From Methylobacterium currus (GTDB taxonomy: Bacteria > Pseudomonadota > Alphaproteobacteria > Rhizobiales > Beijerinckiaceae), in assembly GCF_003058325.1 (NCBI RefSeq), contig NZ_CP028843.1, positions 2,390,001 to 2,454,000 of the forward strand: DNA of 64,000 nt, read 5' to 3'. Under the pieces are notes generated by a model. The model did not search any database, was not told the origin of the DNA, and saw only the letters and a list, made by a program, of their open reading frames with translations. Positions 7,949-15,639 of the stretch are shown one piece after another; positions within the stretch are counted from its first letter, which is position 1, and each line of letters opens with the position of its first letter. A program made the translations under genes and the position numbers.

Positions 7949-8443
7949 ATGAACCGCGATGAGCTGCGTGGCGCGTCCCGTCACCTGAAGGGCCGCGTCC
8001 AGACCGCCCTCGGCGGCCTTCGGGGCGATCCGGCCCAGCAGGTCCGCGGCGCCGCCAACCAAGTGGCCGGCGGGGCGCAATACGCCTATGGCCGTGCCCG
8101 CGAGCGCGCCGAGGACTTCGCCGACACCGCCCGCGAGCGGGCCGAGGATGTCGCCCACACGGCCCGCGAGCGCGCCGAGGATGTCGCCCACACGGCCCGC
8201 GAGCGCGCCGAGGATTGGGGTCATACGGCCCGCGAGCGGGCCGAGGAATTGCGTAATACGGCCCGCGAGCGGGCCGACAGGGCGATCAAGGACGGGCGCC
8301 ATGTCGCCCGCGAGGCGCGCCGCCGCGGCGAGGCCTATCGCCGGCAGGCCCTGGCCTATGCCGATGGGCACCGCACCAACACCGTTCTGGGCATCGCCGC
8401 CCTCGCCTTCGCGGCGGGCTGGCTCATCCGCCGCAAGCGCTGA
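7949..8443 (+). CDS. CsbD/LEA-like protein with 11-residue amphipathic repeats and membrane anchor
   Basis: A 164-residue protein. The N-terminus (HLKGRVQTALGGLRGD) is CsbD-like. From about residue 50 to 115 there are six copies of an 11-residue repeat of the type ARERAEDVAHT, encoded by 33-bp DNA repeats at 8096-8293. A C-terminal hydrophobic segment (TNTVLGIAALAFAAGWLI) ends in RRKR. Eleven-residue amphipathic repeats are the hallmark of group 3 LEA, perilipin and apolipoprotein-type helices, which lie along membranes. A peripheral, membrane-coating stress helix anchored at its C-terminus is a reasonable inference. The ribosome binding site is CAGGAGG. It lies in the CsbD cluster. Confidence 0.8.
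   Translation: MNRDELRGASRHLKGRVQTALGGLRGDPAQQVRGAANQVAGGAQYAYGRARERAEDFADTARERAEDVAHTARERAEDVAHTARERAEDWGHTARERAEELRNTARERADRAIKDGRHVAREARRRGEAYRRQALAYADGHRTNTVLGIAALAFAAGWLIRRKR
8096..8293 (+). repeat. Six 33-bp tandem repeats encoding 11-residue units
   Basis: The units all begin gcccgcgagcg and stay in frame. Units 2 and 3 are nearly identical; later units diverge. The period is exactly 33 bp, three turns of a helix at the protein level. Confidence 0.92.
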
Positions 8444-8477
8444 AAGCCGGCGCCGGCCGCGCCCGGACCGGAACCCC

Positions 8478-8508
8478 GTTCGCCGAAGCGGTGACCGTTT
8501 CGGCGAAC
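8478..8508 (+). terminator. Hairpin after the LEA-like gene
   Basis: The 10-bp inverted repeat GTTCGCCGAA / TTCGGCGAAC with an 11-base loop begins about 35 bp after the stop codon of the LEA-like gene. Confidence 0.5.
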
Positions 8509-8630
8509 ACGCGGCGATGAGATCAACCGTCGCGATCCGATCAGCACAGGACTGATTTATTTCCGGATCTTTTCCCGCCGGAAAACGTTCGGATAGATCA
8601 TCAATCTCTCTGCCAGAAGGAAATACCGCG

Positions 8631-8726
8631 ATGCTGCGCAAGATCTTCATGCTGTTCGTCCTGCCGAAGCTGATCGCGCGTTTCAACCGCCGCAGCACCG
8701 CCCCCCGGCACGGCCGGACGTACTGA
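8631..8726 (+). CDS. Micro-protein of 31 residues
   Basis: The frame ATG...TGA encodes MLRKIFMLFVLPKLIARFNR followed by RSTAPRHGRTY. A good ribosome binding site (AGAAGGAAAT) precedes the ATG by 7 bases. The first 17 residues form a hydrophobic and basic amphipathic segment that could insert into or lie on the membrane, and the tail is strongly basic. It stands between the LEA-like gene and the BA14K gene in the stress cluster. Such short reading frames arise by chance, but the ribosome binding site, amphipathic pattern and placement all argue for a real gene. Confidence 0.5.
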   Translation: MLRKIFMLFVLPKLIARFNRRSTAPRHGRTY

Positions 8727-8785
8727 TCGGGCCTCAGCCGATCGACGGGACGCGCTGGCGAACACCCAGAGGACACGACAGGGTC

Positions 8786-9214
8786 ATGAAGCTTTCCCTC
8801 GTCATCGCCGCGACCGTCGCGGCCATGGTCGCCGGCAGCCCCGCCTCGGCCGCGCCGGCCGGGACCACGGCCGGCGCGGCCCTTCTCCGCGGCGACCTGC
8901 CGACGGAGTTTTCGCAATACCGCCGCTTCGGCCGGCCTTACGGCTATCGTCGCGGCTACGGCGTCCGTCGCGGCTACGGCTACCGCCGCGGCCCCGGCGT
9001 CGGAGCGGCGGTCGGAGCCGGCGTCGCGGGCCTTGCGGCCGGTGCGATCATCGGCGGCGCCATCGCCAACTCGCAGTCCCAGGCGGCCCCGGTGGTGGTC
9101 CAGGGTGGTCCCGATCCGGAGACGGTGGCCGCCTGCGCCCGCCGCTTCCGCTCCTACGACCCGGCGAGCGGCACCTACCTGAGCAACGACGGCACCCGCC
9201 GGCCGTGCCCGTGA
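8786..9214 (+). CDS. BA14K family secreted protein
   Basis: A 142-residue exported protein. The signal peptide MKLSLVIAATVAAMVAGSPASA precedes a short mature N-terminus, a Tyr/Arg/Gly-rich repeat (YGYRRGYGVRRGYGYRRGPG, about residues 52-72), a Gly/Ala hydrophobic segment (GAAVGAGVAGLAAGAIIGGA), and a C-terminal BA14K motif (CARRFRSYDPASGTYL ... RRPCP) with two cysteines. BA14K proteins of Brucella and relatives are small envelope lectin-like antigens. The hydrophobic segment may anchor it to the membrane. It is last in the stress cluster. Confidence 0.85.
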   Translation: MKLSLVIAATVAAMVAGSPASAAPAGTTAGAALLRGDLPTEFSQYRRFGRPYGYRRGYGVRRGYGYRRGPGVGAAVGAGVAGLAAGAIIGGAIANSQSQAAPVVVQGGPDPETVAACARRFRSYDPASGTYLSNDGTRRPCP

Positions 9215-9324
9215 CGCCCATCCGGTGACGCGAGGGCGAGCCGCCGTTCCCATGGGACGGTGGCTCGCCTGCATGGCCGGGTGGATCGGAGCCAGGTTTG
9301 TCCGAACCCATCCCCCACCGGATC

Positions 9325-9392
9325 CGAGTCCCCGCTGAGCCCCAGTCCCCGCCGAGCCCGAGTTCCTGTCGAACCCGAATCCCCGTCCGGCG
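9325..9392. repeat. Four degenerate 17-bp tandem repeats, intergenic
   Basis: Units of the type cgagtccccgctgagcc occur four times in a row in the gap before the hydrolase gene. The last copy matches only in its first half. No coding frame uses them. Confidence 0.75.
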
Positions 9393-9403
9393 GTTGAGAC
9401 GGG

Positions 9404-10366
9404 ATGACAGCACGCGCCTTCACCCCGACCCGCCCTCTTTCTTCCGCCGCCGGCCTCGGCCTGGCAGGGGCCGCCCTGCTGGGAGCCTGCGCAGTCGAGA
9501 ACGGGCGCCGTGCCCGCGCGGCGGAGCGGGCGACGCCGCCGGTCGGGCGCTTCGTCGAGGTCGGCGGAACACGGCTGCACGTGCTGGAGCGCGGGCGCGG
9601 GCCGGCCCTCGTCCTGCTGCACGGCAATGGCAGCCTGATCCAGGACTGGCTCGTCAGCGGCCTTTTCGAGGCGGCGGCCGAGACGCGCCGGGTGATCGCG
9701 ATCGACCGGCCCGGCTTCGGCTACAGCGAGCGGCCGCGCAGCCGGATCTGGACCCCGATGATGCAGGCCGGGCTGATCCGCGGCGCCCTGCACAGCCTCG
9801 GCGTGGACGAGGCGACGGTGCTCGGCCATTCCTGGGGAGCCCAGGTGGCGATCGCCCTCGCGCTCCAGGATCCGGGCCGGGTGCGGGCCCTGATGCTTGA
9901 ATCCGGCTACTATTTCCCTTCGCCCCGGATCGACAGTCTGCTCTTCGCCCCGCAGGGCCTGCCGGGCCTCGGCGACCTCATCAGCCACACCATCGCCCCG
10001 GTGGCGAGCCGCCTGCTCTGGCCGCGCATCGTGAGCCGCCTGTTCGGGCCGAGCCCCGTGCCGGCGCGCTTTTCCCGCGACTTCCCGGTCGAGATGGTGC
10101 TGCGGCCGTCGCAGCTGCGCAGCGCCGCGGCCGAATCGGTGCTGATGGTGCCGGACGCCTTCGCGCTCCGGCCGCATTACACCGATCTGCGCATGCCGGT
10201 GACGATCCTGTCCGGCACCGGCGACCGCCTGCTCTCCCATGCCGGCCAGGCGGTGGCGCTCCATCAGCTGATCCCCGGCAGCCGCCTCGTCGCGGTGGAG
10301 GGCGCCGGCCACATGCTGCACCAGATCGCTCCCGACCGGGTGCTCGCCGCCGTCACCGGCGGCTGA
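9404..10366 (+). CDS. Alpha/beta hydrolase
   Basis: A 320-residue serine hydrolase with an N-terminal hydrophobic segment (GLGLAGAALLGAC) that could be a membrane anchor or a lipoprotein signal. The core shows the oxyanion-hole motif HGNG (about residue 73), the nucleophile elbow GHSWG (about 144), a candidate acid in ILSGTGDRL, and the catalytic histidine in GHMLH near residue 304. The substrate is unknown; the fold includes esterases, haloperoxidases and epoxide hydrolases. It reads alone on this strand between the BA14K and glycosyltransferase genes. The start at 9404 is an ATG with only a weak ribosome binding site (GACGGG). Confidence 0.88.
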   Translation: MTARAFTPTRPLSSAAGLGLAGAALLGACAVENGRRARAAERATPPVGRFVEVGGTRLHVLERGRGPALVLLHGNGSLIQDWLVSGLFEAAAETRRVIAIDRPGFGYSERPRSRIWTPMMQAGLIRGALHSLGVDEATVLGHSWGAQVAIALALQDPGRVRALMLESGYYFPSPRIDSLLFAPQGLPGLGDLISHTIAPVASRLLWPRIVSRLFGPSPVPARFSRDFPVEMVLRPSQLRSAAAESVLMVPDAFALRPHYTDLRMPVTILSGTGDRLLSHAGQAVALHQLIPGSRLVAVEGAGHMLHQIAPDRVLAAVTGG

Positions 10367-10461
10367 GGAGGGCTTGACCGGCCTGTGACGCGGCGGCAAG
10401 TCGCGGTCGGCTCCGGTCTCGGCTAGGAGGGGGACCAATCCCCGCCGGCCTTACAGGCCGG

Positions 10462-13400
10462 ATGCTCCTCCTGTGTGCGGACTCTTGCGACGTGACAATC
10501 CTGAAACGCGCGCGGCGCCTCGCCGAAACGGGACGCCAGTGGTTCGTGCCGCCCCCGGGCCCCGTCGCCTGGGGCCGGCTCTACAATTGCGGCGTCCTCG
10601 TCGCCCTCAACCCGGAGGCGGAGGCCGATCGCGTCGGGCTCACCCTGGCGCGGGACGGCGAGCGCGAGCACGACCTGCCGATCGAGCGCCGCCTCACCGA
10701 GAACGGCACCACCTACCTGCACGCCGCCCTCGACCCGGCCCTGCTCGCCGCACCGGGGAGCCTGCGGCTGACGGTGACCGAGCCGGGCCGGGCCGACCAG
10801 CAGCGGATCGCGGTCGGGCCGGGGCGCCACACGCTCCACCTCGACGGCATCGTCGGCGGCGTGCTCGACGGCTGGGTCTCGTCGCTCTCCGTCGAGCCGC
10901 TCCCGGCCGTCCGCCTCGTGATCGACGGGCTGGAGGGCGAGCCGGTCCGCCCCGACATCTACCGGCCCGAGCTGCGCTTCGGCGGCCGCGAGGGCGGCTG
11001 GAACGGCTTTTCGTTCACCCTGCCTCCGTGGGCCCTCGACGGTCAGCCCCACACGATCGCCGTGCGGGCCGGCGACACTGAGGTGAGCCTGGGGTCCTAC
11101 GCGCCGCGGCTGCGCGCGAGCCTCCATGTCGAGGCACCGAGCCGCGTGACCGGCTGGGTGTTCGACGACGCCGGGCCGGACCGGCCGGGCCTCGTGCGGG
11201 CGGTGCGCTTCGGCGAGGACGTGGCGCAGGTCGAGACCCATCCGCGGCCCGACCTCCTGGAGCGGTTCGGGCGGCACTCGGCCGCCTTCGCCTTCCCGCC
11301 CGGCGCGCTCAAGCCGGGCACCGACCTCGCGGTCGGTCCTGTCGGCGCGGGCGAGGTGATCGGTCACCTGCGCGGCACGATCGAGCTTGCCCGGGCCGAG
11401 GCGCGGGCGCTGCTCCTGCCCAACGCGCCGTCGACGACCCTCACGGAGCGCCGGCGCTTACGCGACCGCCTCGTGGCGGCGGTGCGGCCCGGCGGCGGGG
11501 CGCGCCTCGTCCTCGCCGAGCCGGCCGCCCCCGAGATCCTGCCGGAGAGCGGCCGCACGCCGCCCCCGGCCTGCGCGATCGTACCGGTCTACAAGGGGCT
11601 CGCCGACCTCGAGGCCTGCCTCGCCTCGCTGCTGCCGCAGCTCGTCCCCGGGCGGATGCGGGCGCTGGTGATCGACGACGCCTCGCCCGACCAGGATGTC
11701 ACCCGCTATCTCGACGACCTCGCGGCCGCGCAGCATCCGGGCCTGACGGTCCTGCGCAACCGGGAGAATCTCGGCTTCATCGGCACCGTGAATGGCGGCC
11801 TCGCCCTGCTGGAACCGGGTGAGGATTGCATCCTCGTCAATGCCGACACGGTGCTGGCGCCACGGGCGCTGGAGAAGCTCGGCTTGGCCTGCCATCGCGG
11901 CCCCGGCATCGCCAGCGCCACCCCGCTCTCGAACAACGCCACGATCCTGGGCTTCCCGGACATGCCGGAGGCGCAAGGGCCCCTCCTCGGCCTCGGGCCG
12001 GCGGCGATCGACGCCGCGCTGGAGGCGGCCGGAGCGCCGCCGGTGACGATCCCGACAGGGATCGGCTTCTGCCTCTACATGAACCGGCAGGCCCTCGACG
12101 AGGTCGGGGGCTTCTCGCCCGAATGGGGCCGGGGCTATTGCGAGGAGGTCGATTGGTGCCTCACGGCCCGCGACCTCGGCTGGATCCACGTCGCCGCCAC
12201 CGACACCTATGTCGAGCACGAGGGCTCGGTGTCGTTCGGTCGGGCCGAGCGGCTGGCGATCTTGGAGCAGAACCACGCCCGCCTCGTCGCCCTTTATCCG
12301 GAGTACCAGGACGAGGTCGACGCCTTCCTCGCCGCCGACCCGCTCCGGCCCCTCCGGCTCAGCGTGCTCGGGACCCTGCTCGCCGGCAGCATCCGGCGTC
12401 TGACCCTGCATGTCGGCCACGGGTTCGGCGGCGGCGCGACGCGCTACGTCGACCAGATCCGCGGCCTCGCCCGGGCGGAGGACCACGAGATCGGATACCT
12501 GGCGCCGGCCGGCAAGCGCCTCGCCCTCGCCCTCGACGCCGCCCGCGCGGAGGTCACGTTACGGCCGGACGACCTGTTCACCCTGATCGAGGCGCTGGAG
12601 CAGGCGGGCGTCGCCGTCGACCTCCACCTCAACGCCCGGTTCGGCTACGAGTCGGGCGTCCTCGACCGGCTGTTCTCGGGCCGCTGGCCCTACGCGGTCA
12701 CGCTGCACGACTTCCAGTGGTACTGCCCGAAGGTACATCTCGTCGACGGGCGCAACTTCTACTGCGAGGAGCCGCCGGCCGAGATCTGCCGCCACTGCAC
12801 GGTGCGGGGCGTTGCCTACGACTACGCCGACCAGAACGCCCTGATGGGGGGCGGCCTCGACGGCTGGCTGGCGACGAACGAGCGCATCCTGCGCGGGGCG
12901 AGGCGCCTGGTGGCGCCCTCCCGCGACACCGCCGAGCGCTATGCACGCCGCCTCGGCCTGACCGGCATCGCGGTGGTGCCGCATCCCGAGGCGGCCTCTC
13001 CGGTTCCCGCGCAGCCGCATCGGGCGCGCTCCGGCGCGGTGCGGGTCGCCCTCGTCGGCGGCATTGGCCCGCATAAGGGGTTCGAGCTGGTGGTGGCGCT
13101 CGCCGAGCGCGCGGCGCGGGAGCGGCGGCCGATCGCCTTCACGGTGATCGGCAGCGTCTCCGACCGGAGCCGGGTGGAGGCCGTCCCCAACCTCACGGTG
13201 ACGGGCGCCTACGACCCGAAGGACCTGCCGCGCCTCCTGGCCGAGGCCGATCCGGACTACGTGTTCCTGTCGAGCGTCTGGCCCGAGACCTATTCCTACG
13301 TTTTGTCGGAGGTGTGGGCGGCAGGCTACCCGGTCGTCACCTTCGACATCGGCGCCCCGGCGGAGCGGATCCGGGCCGAGGGCGGCGGGCTCCTGCTCCC

Positions 13401-13551
13401 GTTCAGCCGCGACACCGCGCTCCTGCTCGACGCGCTGGTGGCCGCCCGCGGCCAGCTGGCCGAGGTCGCGATCCCGCGCCTGCCCGCGGCGGCGCCGAGC
13501 CTCGCGGGCTACGAAGCGGCGATCGAGGCGGCCGCGCGGGAGGGCGCCTGA
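10462..13551 (+). CDS. Two-domain glycosyltransferase (GT2 plus GT4)
   Basis: A 1029-residue protein. The N-terminal third (about 1-365) is a beta-rich region I do not recognise. Residues about 370-630 form a GT-A family 2 domain (CAIVPVYKG, the acidic VIDDASPD and ILVNADT, and GFSPEWGRGYCEEVDW). Residues about 645-1020 form a GT-B family 4 domain ([41 protein letters not shown]). Both domains look catalytic, so one polypeptide may add two sugars to a surface polysaccharide. There are no membrane segments. The cysteine cluster FYCEEPPAEICRHC near residue 775 could bind metal. It is a single gene with no other polysaccharide genes next to it. Confidence 0.9.
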   Translation: MLLLCADSCDVTILKRARRLAETGRQWFVPPPGPVAWGRLYNCGVLVALNPEAEADRVGLTLARDGEREHDLPIERRLTENGTTYLHAALDPALLAAPGSLRLTVTEPGRADQQRIAVGPGRHTLHLDGIVGGVLDGWVSSLSVEPLPAVRLVIDGLEGEPVRPDIYRPELRFGGREGGWNGFSFTLPPWALDGQPHTIAVRAGDTEVSLGSYAPRLRASLHVEAPSRVTGWVFDDAGPDRPGLVRAVRFGEDVAQVETHPRPDLLERFGRHSAAFAFPPGALKPGTDLAVGPVGAGEVIGHLRGTIELARAEARALLLPNAPSTTLTERRRLRDRLVAAVRPGGGARLVLAEPAAPEILPESGRTPPPACAIVPVYKGLADLEACLASLLPQLVPGRMRALVIDDASPDQDVTRYLDDLAAAQHPGLTVLRNRENLGFIGTVNGGLALLEPGEDCILVNADTVLAPRALEKLGLACHRGPGIASATPLSNNATILGFPDMPEAQGPLLGLGPAAIDAALEAAGAPPVTIPTGIGFCLYMNRQALDEVGGFSPEWGRGYCEEVDWCLTARDLGWIHVAATDTYVEHEGSVSFGRAERLAILEQNHARLVALYPEYQDEVDAFLAADPLRPLRLSVLGTLLAGSIRRLTLHVGHGFGGGATRYVDQIRGLARAEDHEIGYLAPAGKRLALALDAARAEVTLRPDDLFTLIEALEQAGVAVDLHLNARFGYESGVLDRLFSGRWPYAVTLHDFQWYCPKVHLVDGRNFYCEEPPAEICRHCTVRGVAYDYADQNALMGGGLDGWLATNERILRGARRLVAPSRDTAERYARRLGLTGIAVVPHPEAASPVPAQPHRARSGAVRVALVGGIGPHKGFELVVALAERAARERRPIAFTVIGSVSDRSRVEAVPNLTVTGAYDPKDLPRLLAEADPDYVFLSSVWPETYSYVLSEVWAAGYPVVTFDIGAPAERIRAEGGGLLLPFSRDTALLLDALVAARGQLAEVAIPRLPAAAPSLAGYEAAIEAAAREGA

Positions 13552-13561
13552 GGCTCATCAT

Positions 13562-13590
13562 GAGCGCCGGAAGCCCTGCTTCAGGCGCTC
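13562..13590. terminator. Hairpin between convergent genes
   Basis: GAGCGCCGGAAGC and GCTTCAGGCGCTC form a 13-bp stem with one mismatch and a 3-base loop. It lies between the stop of the rightward glycosyltransferase and the end of the leftward small gene, which it overlaps by 10 bp. Confidence 0.55.
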
Positions 13591-13817
13591 AGCCGCCTCA
13601 TCGGATGGGAATCCGCGGCCACGAGGGCGCGGGCCATGGCGTCATGCTCCGCGTCGAGGATCGCCTGGGCGATCCGGCTGACGAGGTCGCAGCTCGCCGC
13701 GTCGAGGGCGGCATCGTTTCCGGCCCGGGCGGCCGCGGCGACCGCCGAGCCCTCCTGCATCACGATGGCGCGGGCGATGCGGACCGCGTCCGCGACGGCT
13801 TCGTAGGGGCGAGGCAT
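13581..13817 (-). CDS. Small hypothetical protein, possible stress gene
   Basis: A 78-residue, alanine-rich helical protein (MPRPYEAVADAVRIARAIVM to the C-terminal SHPMRRLSA) with no membrane segment or recognised domain. The ATG at 13817 is preceded by TGGAG with ideal spacing, so I prefer it over the GTG at 13829. Upstream, GGAAC (13916-13912) and GGTT (13894-13891) lie 17 bases apart, one mismatch from an EcfG promoter. It is just downstream of nepR-ecfG on the same strand and is probably a small EcfG-regulated gene. Confidence 0.65.
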   Translation of the reverse strand: MPRPYEAVADAVRIARAIVMQEGSAVAAAARAGNDAALDAASCDLVSRIAQAILDAEHDAMARALVAADSHPMRRLSA

Positions 13818-13890
13818 CGGCAACTCCACGAATCGAGCAGCACCGCAGGCAGGGGCGGATCACACGGCAGGTCTGCCGTCGGGTCATCGA

Positions 13891-13916
13891 AACCGCTCTG
13901 ACCGGGAAACCGTTCC
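13891..13916 (-). promoter_or_regulatory. Probable EcfG-type promoter
   Basis: On the minus strand GGAAC is followed after 17 bases by GGTT. The consensus is GGAAC-N16/17-CGTT, so there is a single mismatch in the -10. It sits about 75 bases before the ATG of the small gene at 13817. Confidence 0.5.
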
Positions 13917-13958
13917 AGGGGTGCGGCGACCCGCGCCGTCAGGCGCGGGCCGCGAAGG

Positions 13959-14528
13959 TCACGAATGGCTCATGGCCGCCAGGGTCGTGCCGTCGCTGCC
14001 GATGTCGTCGGGGCCCGTCATGCCGAGCAGCGCGATCAACCGGCCGCGCGCCCGGCTGACCCGGCTCTTGATCGTGCCGACGGCGACGCCGCAGATCTCG
14101 GCCGCCTCCTCGTAGGTGAAGTTCTGGGCGCCCACCAGCACCAGCGCCTCGCGCTGGTTCGCCGGCAGGGTGCTCAGAGCCGCCTGGAAGGCCGAGAGCT
14201 CGACCCGCGCCTCCTGGTCCGGCAGGGCCGTCAGGCGCCCCGCCATCACCCCGTCGGCATCCTCGACCTCGCGCCGGCGCTTGCGCTGCTCGGAGTAGAA
14301 CAGGTTGCGCAGGATGGTGAACAGCCAGGCATAGAGGTTGGTGCCGGGGGTGAAGCTGTCGGCCTTGGTCCAGGCCCGCACCAGGGTCTCCTGCACGAGG
14401 TCGTCGCTGCGGTCGAGGTCGCGGGTCAAGGAGAAGGCGAAGGCGCGCAAGGCCGGGATCGCCGCGAGCAGCAGCGTCCGCATCTCGGGATCGACGGGCG
14501 TCATCGTGGATGCTGTGGCGGAGCTCAT
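13959..14528 (-). CDS. ecfG: General stress response ECF sigma factor EcfG
   Basis: A 189-residue sigma factor of the alphaproteobacterial general stress response. Region 2 (about residues 20-65: FAFSLTRDLDRSDDLVQETL) and region 4 (about 125-175: LPANQREALVLVGAQNFTYE, then VAVGTIKSRVSRARGR) are complete, with normal spacing. In this family NepR holds EcfG inactive until phosphorylated PhyR displaces it; EcfG then directs transcription from GGAAC-N16/17-CGTT promoters. Its ATG overlaps the end of the NepR gene (14525-14528), so the two are translationally coupled. No PhyR or sensor kinase gene is visible in the window. Confidence 0.95.
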   Translation of the reverse strand: MSSATASTMTPVDPEMRTLLLAAIPALRAFAFSLTRDLDRSDDLVQETLVRAWTKADSFTPGTNLYAWLFTILRNLFYSEQRKRRREVEDADGVMAGRLTALPDQEARVELSAFQAALSTLPANQREALVLVGAQNFTYEEAAEICGVAVGTIKSRVSRARGRLIALLGMTGPDDIGSDGTTLAAMSHS

Positions 14529-14836
14529 CGCGCGTCCTCCTGCCCGGGATCGTCGGCGGGAGGCTCGGCCGGCGAAACGGCCGCCGGCGGGGTGCCGGCC
14601 GGGATGCCGGCCAAAGTGTCGGCATCGAGCCCGGCAATGAGCGCCGCGAACCGGTCCGGCACCGGGGCGCTGAGCAGGTCGGCGTAATGGGCGCGCAAAG
14701 CCCGGCCGAGCCGGCGCCGCGTGAGGGCGTCGAGCTCACCCTTCCCGTGCGCCTGTCCTGGTCCCTGACCCGGCCGTCCCCGGGATCGCAGCTCCGGTCC
14801 GGCTGGAGCATCGGTATCGGTCTCGTCGTCGCGCAT
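14525..14836 (-). CDS. nepR: Anti-sigma factor NepR
   Basis: A 103-residue protein whose conserved core, RRLGRALRAHYADLLSAPVP followed by DRFAALIAGLD (about residues 40-70), matches NepR, the anti-sigma factor that sequesters EcfG and is released by phosphorylated PhyR. The N- and C-terminal tails are disordered and rich in Pro, Gly, Asp and Ala, as usual in this family. It overlaps ecfG by four bases and is presumably transcribed leftward with it. I do not see a GGAAC-type autoregulatory promoter in the 460 bp upstream. Confidence 0.9.
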   Translation of the reverse strand: MRDDETDTDAPAGPELRSRGRPGQGPGQAHGKGELDALTRRRLGRALRAHYADLLSAPVPDRFAALIAGLDADTLAGIPAGTPPAAVSPAEPPADDPGQEDAR

Positions 14837-15301
14837 CGCCGCTCAAGCCTCGCGGCTGCCGGGGCCGGGTGCCAAGCGAGGCGGGATGCCTGCCGAGAAC
14901 CGCGGCGCGCCGATCGAGAGCCGCCTCATGCTTCGTTCGGCGCCGCAATAAAGCCGTGGATTTTAATGCGATCTGAAAACGATATTCAGCAAACCTTAAT
15001 CCAAGCGTGGCGGTAAACCGCTAGCTTGTCTGTAAGATCACAAAATATTCGGCCTCGGATGATGGCGGCGATACGGCCGGGATCTGCAACCGGAGGGGCT
15101 GCCCCGGCGCATGCACGAGCCTTAGCGGAAGGCCGTCCGCGGCCGACCCGCCTCCCGGACCTCTCTCCGGTCGGGGACAGGCGCGAACAGGTTGCCGCAG
15201 GCCGCGACGCGCATCCCCGCGCAAGTGTGACCTGGTCGCGCTTGTCCGGCGGCCCGGGGCACCTACCCTAGGGGGTCCGGATTCTCAGCGGGGATGACAC
15301 C
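14837..15301. other. Intergenic region upstream of nepR, no gene seen
   Basis: A 465-bp gap between divergent genes. It holds an AT-richer patch at about 14946-15055 likely to contain promoters for nepR-ecfG (leftward) and the small secreted protein (rightward). No EcfG consensus, PhyR-like frame, tRNA or strong hairpin is apparent. Confidence 0.4.
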
Positions 15302-15589
15302 TTGAACCCGACGTCGCTTCGTGCGCCCGCCGCCACCGCGGCCTTCCTGACGCTCTTGGTCCTGACTCCCCTGGGGGTGACCCCGGCCCTCGCCCAACGG
15401 GACGATCAGGGCCTGCAGATGAATTGTGCCGGCGACTACTTCAAGCTCTGCGCCGGGGCCGATCCGGACAGCCCGGAGGTGGAGCGCTGCTTCGCGCGCA
15501 ACCGCGCCCGGCTCTCGGCCCAGTGCCGGGCGGCGATCACCGCCTATGACCGCAAGACCGGCGGGGCCAGGAGCGCCGACGAGCAATAG
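15302..15589 (+). CDS. Small secreted cysteine-containing protein
   Basis: A 95-residue protein starting at TTG (15302) after an AGCGGGG ribosome-binding-like stretch. A signal peptide (APAATAAFLTLLVLTPLGVTPALA) precedes a short mature domain with four cysteines (MNCAGDYFKLC ... RCFARN ... AQCRAA), spaced to form two disulfides. This resembles a Cys-rich helical hairpin seen in small periplasmic proteins of Rhizobiales. No partner gene or function is evident. It is convergent with moeA. Confidence 0.72.
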   Translation: MNPTSLRAPAATAAFLTLLVLTPLGVTPALAQRDDQGLQMNCAGDYFKLCAGADPDSPEVERCFARNRARLSAQCRAAITAYDRKTGGARSADEQ

Positions 15590-15639
15590 GAGGCTCCGAC
15601 GGGCCGCCAGCGCGACGGGGGACGCGAGGTCCCCCGCCC

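Noticed and set aside
8096..8293. 33-bp repeats considered as a CRISPR array
   Set aside because: There are no unique spacers; the repeats are contiguous, in frame and encode 11-residue units, and no cas genes are present.
7925..10438. 837-codon minus-strand frame over the CsbD and hydrolase region
   Set aside because: It lies opposite clear genes with signal peptides and catalytic motifs, and its product is low-complexity arginine/glycine sequence.
14837..15301. Possible phyR gene near nepR-ecfG
   Set aside because: No response-regulator motif appears in any frame of this region.
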